60,000 bases of DNA from Hydractinia symbiolongicarpus. Lineage: Eukaryota; Cnidaria; Hydrozoa; Anthoathecata; Hydractiniidae. Made by a program: the position numbers and the translations under genes. Shown here in pieces: positions 48,063-59,937 of the stretch (position 1 is its first letter; every line of letters begins with the position of its first letter). The notes under the pieces are model-generated. The model had not been told where the DNA came from. It made no database searches and saw nothing but the letters and a program-made list of their open reading frames with translations. The stretch lies in the NCBI RefSeq assembly GCF_029227915.1, contig NC_079879.1:23144501-23204500 (forward strand), written 5' to 3'.

Positions 48063-51000
48063 ATGAGGTTTTATTTGAATCCATGTTTTACGCGATATTC
48101 ATTTGAAAGCACCGACAAACGAAGAATGCCACAAAAGAACCATAATTTCAACCAATCATGCAAACGGTCATCTGACAGTAGCTCCAGCACAGAAGAACAT
48201 AAACTAAATAACATTACTGTAAATCATGCTCAATTTGATATTGACGAAACGTATAGGCCTGAAGATAGTTTAACTATGAAGTTTCGTGGTCATACAAGCA
48301 AAGATCAAAAAGAGAGGAAAAAAAAGCATTTGATAATTTACTGTGTGATCGCAGCCATCCTGTTGTTAATCTTGCTAGCTGTAATCTCCTTCGTTGTGGT
48401 GCATTTTGTAAAACGAGATGAAACAAAAACGTCTAATAACGACACGTCAATCAAAACTGAAGCTTCCACTAAAGATAACGAGGTGGATTCGAGCAAACGC
48501 AATGGGGAAAATAATGTAAATAAATCAGACAGCGATGAAGTGTGCAACACTGAGAAATGTAAATTTATTGCAGAAAACTTAAAAAAATCAATGAACTTCT
48601 CCGTTGATCCTTGTGATAATTTTCATGAGTATTCTTGCGGAATATGGGACCAAACACATCCCCTGCCAGCTTCCATGCCAAAATTAGACACAATGGCGCT
48701 TCTTAACTTGCAGAAAAATACCTATCTGAAGGACATCATTGAAACTGAATCACAAAAAGCTAAACAAGCCAAAGGATTCAAAAGTAAAATTCTAAAATTT
48801 TATAAATCATGTCAAAACTTAGAATTAATTGATAAGCGAGGCAAATCACCGTTGCTCAAGTTTATCTCGAAATTTGGGAAATGGTCTCCAATTAATTCCT
48901 GGACACAAGCAGGAGAAAATAGTCTCGATATTTCGTCCTTAATCATTTTGAGTCATCAATACTTTACGTTATCTGTTTATGATGATCGAGTCAACTCACC
49001 GTTGTTTAAAGCAATCGTTAAAGTAAACGATGTCAACTCAAGCCAGCACATTCTTGAGGTGAGCGAGTCAACACATTGTTAGTTGTGTGTGTGTTTTTTT
49101 TTTTTTAATTTGTTTGTTTCACAAAACCATTTTCATTTTTTATTTTCCTCTTTAGCATAAAAAAATAAGGATATTAAAAGAAAGACTTATTTTGAGCAAA
49201 TGTAGAAGGAGCCATAGTTAAGGCCCGTTAACCCTATTCGGTCCGGGGGGGGGGGGGGGGGATTTCGCCCCCCCTGACGGTTTTTTTTTAATAACTCCTG
49301 ATTGCTTTGTTATATGGCTATGATACTTACTGAGTTTCAACATTTATCTATTAGACACCTGCATGCTAATTTTTTAGGTCCCATACCTTTCAGAGGCTTT
49401 GATATTGGCCATTACTCGAAACTACCCCTAAAAATCTCTATGAAATCCTTATAATGGGGAAAATATAATAACTCCTGTTAGGATTATCCTTAGAACTTGA
49501 AACTTGCAACACAACTTTGTTTCATCAAGAAGAATCATTTTGAATAATTTGAACACGTGACTAATCCGATTTCCCGATTTTGTCGGATTTTACCCGAAAA
49601 TCGGAAAAAAACGGATTTTCGGGCAATTTTTGGCAATTTTTCATTCGATCCATGTAAAAACCGGAAGATATGTTAAATAACTTTTATTTAGCTTTCAGAA
49701 ACTTCAAACAGAATGTAAAAATTCGCTTTAGAACAAAAGTAATTATATTTTAAGCAGATAGTGGCATTTTTAACAATTTTCAAGCTTTTGATGACGTCAC
49801 AGAAAATGTGCTGACGCAAGCAAATTTTTTTTGGCGCCATTTTGTTCCTTTTATGACGTACTATAAGTGTGCCAAGTTTGATTCAATTTGAACAACCCTA
49901 TGAAAAGTTATTGAGGGGGGGGCGGAATCCGCCCCCCCCCCCCGGTCATAGTATGTTCGAAAAACCCCGGACCGAATAGGGTTAAGATCAAATATTAGGG
50001 ACTATGAAAATATTATATTTTTTCAATGCGTGAGAATCAAAATAAACCCCAAAAAACGAAGTTGCTGTTCTTTCTTTGAATTGATAAAAACCATTTTGAG
50101 GATGTGGGTAAAATGTTAAACGTTACGATGTAAAAATGTCATATGGAAAAAGCACTTAGAAAGAGAGAATATAAGATTTTTTTTATTTTTCTGTGTTCAA
50201 CGGCTAGTTGTGCAGTTTCGCATTTTTTTGCAAATTTGACAGTAACCTTATTTGTTTTGATTTTATTTCACGTTGCTGTTTTTGTTTATTTTTTTCGTGA
50301 TCAATATTTGGCGCGTTTTTTATATGACATAAATTTTGTTGACAATTGACAACATCGTTGCAAATAGTCCCGTCCTTGTCTCATAAAGTCACTATTAACT
50401 TGATTGGTTCCAGCATTCCACTGGATTTCATATCAATTACCATGTTGTATAACAATGTCTATTAATCATTTCTGCTGTGTCTGCTGTGTTTTGCTATTGA
50501 ACAACGACTTTCGTGGACATGTCACATGAGGGGAAGTATTTTTCAGGTCGCCAAATATAATGCTTTTAAAGCAAACAAAAAAACCTAAAACGTCATCAAT
50601 ATAACTGCACTACTTCGCATTAGGTGTTTTTACGAAAACTCTATTTTCTATCCTCTAAAGCAAGATATGTTTTACCTTCTGACAGCCCTAAAACGCAGTA
50701 ATACTTTGAGCAGGTTGGTAGTTATGACGCATAGAGCTTACACTACATTGCTAAGTTAACTAAATGCCGAAAAAAAACAATAAATAAATACGCAAATAAA
50801 AAAATTGAACAAAGACGATTAAGATACATTTTTAATTGATTGGAAAGGTTAACTTGGTTCAAATTTGATTATGAATTTTTTAAAAGAATCTTAGTAAATT
50901 AATTGACAACATGTTTATGTTATAATGTGAGATTGATATTCCTTTACAAAAGAGGATTTACCGAAGGATTTGTGACGCCAACAAGGTTAAATTAAATTGT

Positions 51001-54000
51001 AAGAACAATTCTTTGAACATGCACTTCAAATTTCATTCGTTAACCAATAACTTTCAATATATTTTCCCTAAAAAAGCCTTTCCTAAACAAAATGGATGTA
51101 GCAAAAATTCTTAATATTCAGGTTTTTACTGCAAAGGATTCTATTATGACGGTTTATTCGATTCTCGTCGCATGCCTATTCAAATGTTCATTAAACTCAA
51201 GGCGTGGTGGATAAAGTCTCCAATTGACAATTTCCAAAAACATGCATTATATTCCCAAAATTAGCCTACGTGTAAGCTCTCGGGGTACTTCTCGGTTTGG
51301 ACAAGTACTACATAAATAGGTAACCTGTTCTAACAGGGAATTTATTTGTAATACGACTTTATTTCATTTCCAGTTGTCGATGGGGGTTTCAAATATTCAA
51401 TCAATTTTCTCCCAGAAGTAACATTTCTTAACTTCTTCCTGTTGTAGTGGAAAAAGTGAAGCAGATGGTTTTTGTAAACTCATAAACAGCTTACATGGAA
51501 AAATATTTGAAAATATTTTATTTCAGCAGTCTCTTATTTAGGTCAAACTAACTTCGAGCTACTGCTGTATTCACTGGGTATACCCAATGCTATTTTGAGA
51601 TTGCATTTTTCAAAGATTCATCAGGCATTTAATGTTTTTACTATTTTTCAAGCTGTCTTTTACATAATTGACAGGATTAACAACATTTCTTATACACTCA
51701 AAGTTGTTTCCCAAATATGCAGTTCTTACACTAGTAACTAAAACCTCAGGGTATGTCATATAGGTGCTCGAAGACTACAGACGAGAGATTATGATATAGG
51801 GAATTTTTGTTTTTGCCCATCTTCTTCCAGCCACAAAGGGACAGATAGAGCTTAACAGGCTAATCAAAATAATATATAGGTTCATATCTTCCCGAAAAAC
51901 AGTTAAGAAGGTATCCTATCTTAATTTTATTTATATGACATTATATTAAAACAGCAGTTTTGAAAGGGTGGAACAGAATCGCTGAATCGCTAGAACAGAA
52001 TCGCTTTTTATACCAAGAGATCTTTCCTAAACATATTGACTTGTTTTCTTCCTTAATCCTGATCACCTTCTTGACGTCATCAAGCAGCTATAAATAACCA
52101 TGAGACACAGTGATCACCTGAAAGAAGTATTTAATTTATGGAGCCTTTTTTAACAAAATCTTGACACTTTTAATCAAACGAATTCGATAAGGTGCATTCT
52201 TTTGTTGATAACATTAAACTGAACTTAACCGTTGCTAGTTTTGAAATAGCACGTGTAGGAACACGATGTTATCGGATTTTTAGCTCTTTGAAACTACCGA
52301 CAGAAACTGATTTTTTTCCGTTTTCCAAAGTGCCTAGCACTGTACATATTTTCCTGGCTACAATATGACGTAGATACAAGAAAGTGTTTTGTGAAACGCA
52401 TATTCAAATTTAAATCTAGATTTAAAACTGAGATATCTCACTATGCATTTACTAATCTGTTCATTTGATCTTTTTCAGCTGAATCTACCAGATCTTCCGA
52501 TAGCGGACCAGACAATTTATATCACTAAGGATGCCCGCTCTAAAGCTGTAAGTGATGACGAAATGTTTTTGCATGACAATGAAAAGCGTTTTTTTTAATG
52601 GATTCAATGTTGATAAAAAAGTCTGCCCAATGTTTTTAACATTTGAGCAGTCTTTTTATATTTGAAAACCTCTATAATAAGTCCAAATATCGGTAATTCT
52701 TCTTTCTGATCGTGATGTAATGAAACCTGGTGTTTATTAAAACACTTATTTAAATATACGAAGCATCAAAGCATTATGTCCACAGATTATTCGTAGTTTT
52801 TGAGGATGGTGTTAATGTAAAAAAAAAAAACCCACGAGGACGCAGTCGAAATTCATGGTTTTTAATAATTAAGAAAAGTATTACCTTTTTTAATTTTACC
52901 ATATCTTTTAAAAAAGCAAATTATGAAAATCGCCAGCCTATAAGACCTTGATCAGACTGAAGAACTTTTTGAGTAAGCTGAATTAAACGTTAAGTTATTT
53001 TTAACTATAAATTGAGACTAAAAAGTATAATTGTAAAAGAATAGAAATAAACGCGGCACCAAACAATACTATATTTACATGCTTTCACAAAACACGTATT
53101 ATAAACCAATGTGAAACATGTCTACTTTCTTCAATTACATAACTGTTTTCAGCTGCGTACAAAATACAAGTTACTTCAAACCAACTACGTTGCATTGCTT
53201 GGCCCGTCATCAGACGCTGCGGAAAAGTTGAAACAACTGATGGATTTCGAAATCGAATTAGCAAACGTAAGATGTATTCAGCTAGGCTTACTAATAAAAA
53301 CATTGAATATATCATTGCATGCCTGCCTAAGGTAATATATATTTGTCTAGATCACATTGGAATCTTCGTTTATTCGAAACGTTATGCAACAATACAACCT
53401 AACAACAATAAAAAGGTTCCAGAACTATGTTGGAACAGAGGTAGGGCAAACGTTTCTTTAAATGTGCATGAAATATAGCGCATGAAGGAACATGTTCAAC
53501 AAAATCTAGTTGTCTTTCTAAATTATCTATAGATAAACTGGATACAGGTGCTGAAAGGCTTTTTTTCACCATTGGGCATTGAGATGACTGAACATACAAA
53601 TATTGGTATCCGTTCGATTGATTTCTTTAAAGCTCTGAATGATTTTATTGCAAGAACTCCTAATCAGTAAGTCAACAAAATATTATTTCTTGCCCGGGTC
53701 TCAATACATCCTTTTTATTGCCTTAACTTTATGAATCATTAACAAATTTAGATTAGTCAAAGACTACATCATATGGGTTTGTGTATGGAAGTTTGGCTCG
53801 TATGTGTCAGGACCATTTCGTGAAGCTGATTATAACTTCCAACGTGCAGTAATGGGAATACAGGAACGACCGGAAAGATGGAAAAAATGTATCATTGATA
53901 TTGAACAAACTATGGAGTTTGGTTTAGCTTCATTGTATGTAGAAAAAGCTTTAACAGATGAAGATAAAGGATTGGTGAGATTTTTACAGGGATTGTTGTG

Positions 54001-56851
54001 ATATGGCAATGCAGAACAAGGTAAAAGAAATTAAAATGTTTGTTTTGTTTTGTTTTTAGGCAACGGAGATTGTAGCTAACATAACACGAGAATTTAAAAA
54101 GAACTTAGTAAATGTTGAATGGATGGATGTAAGCACAAAGGCTAAAGCATTCGAGAAGGTGCTAAATTAAGTAAAACTCGCAGAAATCTACCTAACCGTT
54201 TGCAGACTACGTATTTTCTATGTTGTCTTTTTATCTTACAGGTTGATTCAATTGCGAAAAACATTGGCTACCCTCAGTATGTGAAAAACGAAACATATCT
54301 AAACAGGAAGTACAAAAACGTATGTTGATGTTACGTAACTGTGAAGAGTGAAAAGAAGACAGATAGTGTGGCTCACACCGTCATAGCATTTCTGTTTGAT
54401 GCATGAGAAAATTTCAGTAAATTAATACATAATGCTCTGTATCTTTTTAGGTTCATGTGCATCGAAGGTATTATTTTGAAAATGCTCTTAAAATGTACCA
54501 GCAAAAGCGGATTTCAAACTTAAAGTTGTTAAACGAGGCAGTTGACAGAACAAAGTATGTTGTACTTTTTATACATAATATTTACATGATTATATATATA
54601 CTAGTCGTTAGCCCGTGGAAGAATCCACGGGTTTGCCCGTCCTTTTTATACCGCACTGCGTGCCGCTACTTGCGCAGCTAAGCTACCATTTTGCATGACA
54701 GACGGACAGACGTATACGGGTATCTAATATAGACTAGTCGTTAGCCCGTGGAAAATCCACGGGTCCGCCCGTCCTTTTTATACCGCATTGCGTGCTTCTC
54801 GCTATTGCGCAGCTAAGCTACCATTTTGCGTGACAGACAGACGGACGGAAAGACGGACGGAAAGACGTATACGGGCATTATAATATAGATATATATATAT
54901 ATAGGTTCTAAAATATTTATTACGGTTTTTTATATTTTTCAGCTACGATCTACCACCTACACTTGTCGAAGCGTATTTTGATCCGAACAAAAACAAAATG
55001 GGTAAAGCTTTTTATTTTCGACATATTTCTAATCTCCACCTGTAGGTTTGTGCTGACCATTTCTTAATGTTCTTCTAGTGTTTCTGGCTGGTATATTACA
55101 TGTTCCATTTTACGATACCAAAGGACCAATGTAAGATATGTTAGCATGTTGCAATTGACTTTAGACATAAGAACCATGGTTAAGGGATAACATTCAATGA
55201 AATACTCTTGTCTATCTTTAGGGCGTTAAATTATGGGGCGCTTGGCTTGGTGGTGGGACACGAAGTAACACATGCTTTTGATGACTTAGGTAAAATTCTT
55301 AACCAGCTTTACCCTTTTATTTCTACTTTTAACAACTAATTTCATTTGCCTTTTACACCAAACACGTTTCCTTTCCACAGGGAGACAATTTGATGGCAAC
55401 GGTGAAAAGAAAAATTGGTGGACAGATGAAAGTTCGAAAGCTTTCTATAAAAGATCTGACTGCATAATGGATCAGTACTCGAACTACAGCATGTACGGGA
55501 TAAATGTAGGTTTGATCTTAGTGTTACTCTTGTATTAGTGAAGGTTAAGCTATCCCTCGTCATAAGTATGCACTCTACCAAATCTTCGTCATTCTGACCA
55601 CGTTAACTGCTTTTGGTAACAAAATGCTGACCTTCTCTCTGTCGAACAATATCAAGCTCTTTGTGCGAAATTTGATTGAATAAATAACACGTATCGCTGT
55701 TGATTGATTTAAAAAAAGGATGTCACCAAAGAATCTGATGCCAGTATATTTAGTACTTCAAAATCTCAATGGAGTTCAAAGAAAAAACCGATATATGATA
55801 AATGTTTTGTTATGATAGGTGGATGGCAGATTGACGTTGGGTGAGAATATTGCAGATAATGGTGGAATCAAAGTTGCATATTTGGTATGCTTACTGTTTC
55901 ACTTATTTTATTATACAAAATGAAAGTGAGAGTTTAGTAAAACATGTTGATTTTTTAGGCTTACAAAGAATGGGAAAGAACGCATGGAAAAGAGAAGAAA
56001 CTTCCTGGAATCCCTTTAACAATGGATCAATTACTTTTTGTGTCGCATGGACAGGTAATGCAAAACATATCGCTATATTTGAAAGACCGTGGCCTTTAAA
56101 ATTACAATTAAAACTATTTCTGTTTCTGGAGCATAAGGATATATAACGTTTTTATAATAGCGTGTTTTTAATGGCAGTAAATTGAAACTGATAAATAAAC
56201 CTTTACGGCAACTTTTCTTCACTTTTTCATGAAATGATACTTGAAATCTTGGCTTTAAACCTGATATATTGTAGACTTTTTAGATTTACAGCAAAAAACA
56301 ACAACAAACAAAGCAATCTGCTACAGGTTTTTTAAAATTAAACTAACCGACCTCTACTCGAAGGAGGCTTATCAGTACGAGGTGAAAATTAAAAAGCTTT
56401 CAACTATGACATTAATACCACAAAAACAACATTTTCTCATGTCGGATTAAGTTAAGAATTTATACACACACCAAGTCAATGATGCTGGATATGATTTCAA
56501 ATCAAAGCAGCAAAATTTCACATTTTTTAAAATATGTAGTTTGGAAAATGTTTATAGATGATTATATTTGAATAAAACTCCAGTTTCTTTATAATTTAAG
56601 GTCTGGTGTGGAGCATATCGGGAAGAATATATAAAACGAGCATTAAAAATTGATTACCACAGTCCTGCGAAATACAGGTACGTTTATTTCATCCCTATAT
56701 AAAAAAAACTTTTTATTGCAACAACTATACGTCAAAGTTTTATTTTCTTAGAATCATTGGACCGTTGTCAAATTTAAAATCGTTTTCAGATGCTTTTAAC
56801 TGCCCAGTTGGTTCCACAATGAATCCAGTGAAAAAATGTAGAGTTTGGTGA
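48063..56851 (+). CDS. M13 metallopeptidase (neprilysin/ECE family) paralog 2, 849 aa
   Basis: Seventeen exons matching paralog 1 in order and phase: 48063-49058, 52479-52547, 53153-53266, 53351-53440, 53533-53666, 53752-53974, 54060-54158, 54242-54319, 54451-54554, 54943-55001, 55079-55130, 55222-55289, 55381-55505, 55819-55884, 55959-56054, 56601-56677, 56752-56851; 2550 nt. Exons 3 to 17 have the same lengths as in paralog 1; exons 1 and 2 are longer by 42 and 27 nt. Membrane segment ~90-115 after KKKH, stalk, then CNTEKCK and [14 protein letters not shown]. Zinc site HEVTH (686-690), GENIADNGG with Glu 746, HSPAKYR and C-terminal CRVW, so the catalytic set is complete. The substrate strand reads VEAYFDP instead of NA[FY]Y. 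Predicted type II cell-surface endopeptidase. Intron 1 (3.4 kb) carries a piggyBac-like MITE and intron 9 carries mini-Helitrons. Confidence 0.95.
49232..49981. mobile_element. piggyBac-like MITE with TTAA target duplication, 750 bp
   Basis: TTAA at 49228-49231 and 49982-49985 flanks inverted ends CCCTATTCGGTCCGGGG and CCCCGGACCGAATAGGG (exact complements). Long G/C homopolymer tracts follow just inside both ends (49245-49271 and 49914-49943). No transposase frame. TTAA duplication with CCC.. ends is the piggyBac signature. It sits in intron 1 of M13 paralog 2. Confidence 0.85.
54601..54733 (-). mobile_element. Mini-Helitron, copy 1 (133 bp)
   Basis: On the minus strand it starts TCTATATTAGATACCCG, directly after the CTAG end of the next copy, and ends with a CCCGTGGATT..CCACGGG hairpin, CTAACGACTAG, then T. 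It lies in intron 9 of M13 paralog 2, close to the exon 9 donor. Confidence 0.75.
54734..54889 (-). mobile_element. Mini-Helitron, copy 2 (156 bp), head-to-tail with copy 1
   Basis: On the minus strand it starts TCTATATTATAATGCCCG after A, contains a GTCTTTCCGTCC short repeat, and ends with a CCCGTGG hairpin, CTAACGA and CTAG. It abuts copy 1 with no intervening base. Non-coding and non-autonomous. Confidence 0.78.
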
Positions 56852-57678
56852 AAGAAAAAAAAAACATTGTATTATATGTATATGTTTATATATATTTCCA
56901 CTGCCTTCGATTGTCGTACTATCTAGAAAGTTATCTTAGAGAAGCCTGCTTACCCCAATATATCTATGATACGGAAACAATCGGCTGGTACAATGGAGTG
57001 TGTAATTTTTCTATCTTAATAACAAAGTTTTCTGTAGCTGAAACAAATACGTATGCAATATTTGAAACTTTGGACAAGCAGCAAATACATGAAACAAAAT
57101 GCTGAAAAACATTGCAGTTACCCAATTGATGTAAATTAGCCAAACAATGAAGAGTTCATTACGTGTTCACACCAGTGTTTCATCTATATCATTAGAAGTT
57201 GGAAGTCCTACTCCACAATTAACGCTTATTGTATATTTAATTAAAGTCGTAAAATATTTATGAAAAAACATTATATTAATTGAATGTAATTGTTTTCTGC
57301 GTCGTGCTGTTTAATTAAAGCGATTCTGTTAGCTCTGGCTGTAAGCAGAATATAATTAGTTTCCCATGAAACCTTAATGATAATGTTTTTATGCAGTTTG
57401 TAAGTGATTTAAAAGTTTTGAAGAACCATAGTCGTTGTGATCAACACAACTCATTTGTTGTTGTTGTTTTTGTTGCCGTTGTAATATCGTCAAAACAGAT
57501 ACAAAAATTTCTTTAATTTATGAGAAGTACATCCTGATAAGGTAGGGTAATTATATATGTATATATTTTACGTAAGATTTTGTAATTATCGCTTCTAAGA
57601 GCACTAGAGTAAGCTTTAGAAGACACCAAGTCTTATTTTTGGTCGAAATAATAATTTTATATTTTCGTGCAGGTAGAT
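56852..57678. other. Intergenic / promoter of the GH20-like gene
   Basis: About 0.8 kb AT-rich spacer between the M13 paralog 2 stop and the next start codon, on the same strand. The 3' UTR of the peptidase occupies the left part. TTTTCGTGCAG at 57662-57672 could be a splice acceptor, so the GH20-like gene may have a 5' untranslated exon here. Confidence 0.45.
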
Positions 57679-59937
57679 ATGGTGAAATTACCCAACATGT
57701 GTGGGTGGAAGACGCTAATGTTTCCTATTATTATTGGCTATGCTGTGTTATTTTACAACTACTGGACCTGTTTTCACCAACAACCACTGATATCAACAAC
57801 GAAGATGGTGAGAAAAGCTGTTATTGACATACTGAGCCTCTAAATGCAGAAAAACTTGCGACATAAATTTAAACGATTTAATTTCATTTCTCAATCTGGT
57901 TTTGTTCTTTTACTGATTCTCAATTTGTTAAGATAAGCCTATCTGCATGTAAATCGAAACTTTCTGTAACTTTTGAATGTCGCTTTATATTTCTTTGCCG
58001 TTTGGGCGTTTAGCAAGTTTTAAGAATGTTAAAAACAAAACAAACAATACACAAACAAACAACAATAATAACTAAGAAGAAAAACAACATACACTGTAGC
58101 ACTTATGAGAGTAGGAAACTTTTAATCGAGTGCCAAGTATTACACCAATTTTCGTTTTTAGAAACCTGAATGTGATTGCAAAAAAGTTGTGTACAAGCAA
58201 GAAGAAACTATCTATGAGTTACAGCAAAGGGTTCAGGCAATGCAAGAAAGAATCAAGAAATATTCGCTAATGGAACAAAGTTACAATAACGAACAACTAA
58301 TGCTGAAGAATAAACATGCTTCTGAGCTAGTCGAGTGCTACAAAGTTCAAACCAAGCTACGAGAACTGATCATAAAGGAAAAGGATCAATTACTACCATT
58401 TGGAAAAAAGTTGGACACGATAGAAAAAGTGGTAAAAGATGTCATATCTATTGAGCAAGATCATCGAGATCAAATTGCAAAAATAAATGGTCGACAATTT
58501 GACCGATTCGACGCTAATAAAATCGTGCATCTCGACTTCAAAGGTGCACCACCAACAGTGCAGTTTCTGGTGAGAATAATTCGAAAGGTGAAGTACATGG
58601 GTGGTACAGGGGTGATGTTGGAATATGAGAATATGTTTCCATGGAAGGGGTTGCTGGAACCTCTTGCTAAAAATAATCATTACAGCGAGGAAGAGATAAA
58701 ACTTATCCTGAAAGCAGCTGACGAAGAGCAATTGGATGTGATTCCTTATATCCCATCTTTTAGTTACATGGATTTTGCGCTGAAACACCCAAGATACGCT
58801 GATCTTCGAGAGGTTAACATGTCCACGGCTTATATTTGTCCATCTAAGGAAGGTTCACTTCGCTTAGTGAAGGAGATGATAAACCAAATACTGGGATCTC
58901 ATCCAAAAGCAAAGTGGATTCATCTGGGTGCACAACAAGTTCGCTTTTTAAAATCATGTGATCTTTGTAAAGCGAATGATTTAAAGGTGCACGAGATTTA
59001 TGCACGATTTTTGACAAATTTAGGAAAATACGTTCGAACATTCCGAACAGAGCTAGACGAACAAGTTCAAGCCATTATCTGGGATGACATGATCCGAAAG
59101 TGGTCGTTGGACAATTTAAAGCTGTTATCCCGTTTTATCACACCAATGATATGGAGCTATAAAAGAAACCCTGACAAATTGTTTCCCAAAGATATGTGGG
59201 ACCGCTATGACGAGACATTCGAACACGTATGGTTTGCTAGTTCTTATAAAGGGACAAGCATGCCCTGGGAGAACAGAGTACCCATACAAGATCATATAGA
59301 CAACACGTTGGGATGGTTAAAGATATATACAGATTTAAAAACAAAGAAGTTAAAAATTAACGGAATTGCATTAATGGGATGGTCAAGGCATGATCATAAC
59401 GCACCATTGTGTGAACTGTACCCAGCAGGACTTCCATCACTTGCATTATGCTTGGCAGTTTTAAAGAAGGGAAGATTTGACAGGGATCTGCATAAATCGA
59501 TAACAACATATTTGCATTTTGATGAACCAATACGACTCACTTACGAGTACTCTCGCAAAATAACACCCCAGGATGGAAGGTTTCAAGGCCATAAAGTGTT
59601 CCATTTGGTCGGATGGCGTGAAAAAGCCGTTGGGTGGGATGAATGGGCAACAGTGCGAGAAAAAGGGTGGACACGACCGTATTATGTGAAGCACAACCGA
59701 ATAAATTACTTTTACTTAAATGAAACTTTAAAAGATCTGAGGAGCTCTTTGGTCATAATGAATACTTTGAAGAAACAGGCTGTTAGCGATTTGAACTGGT
59801 ATTACTTTAATGATACCGTCTATGAGTGGATTGAAGATAAAATTGAAGAGCCGAGTAAATTTGTGCGAAAAAAAATTAATTTTTTGGAAGATATTCTTTA
59901 TCGTAATGTTCTTTCTTCCCAATTGACAGAACTATAA
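57679..59937 (+). CDS. Membrane-anchored hexosaminidase-D-like GH20 protein, catalytic pair lost, 634 aa
   Basis: Exons 57679-57807 and 58162-59937, one GT..AG intron, phase 0, 1905 nt with stop. The N-terminus MVKLPNMCGWK is followed by a signal-anchor segment (~13-29), then CDCKK, a ~110-residue coiled-coil stalk (~55-160), then a GH20 TIM-barrel of the hexosaminidase D type: HLDFKGAPP (~165), GVMLEYENMFP, VIPYIPSFSYMDFALKH, LREV, IIWDDM, GWSRHDH, ELYPAGLPSLA. In family members the active-site strand reads HIGxDEV, with the catalytic Asp-Glu; here it is HLGAQQV (Gln 301, Gln 302). The fold looks intact, so this is probably a pseudo-glycosidase or a lectin-like sugar-binding protein in the Golgi or at the surface. 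Compared with hexosaminidase D (~490 residues, no anchor), the anchor and stalk are additions. Confidence 0.92.

Noticed and set aside
50143-50349. 68-codon plus-strand hydrophobic frame in intron 1 of M13 paralog 2
   Set aside because: Phe/Val-rich AT-biased sequence inside an intron, with no domain or supporting splice sites.
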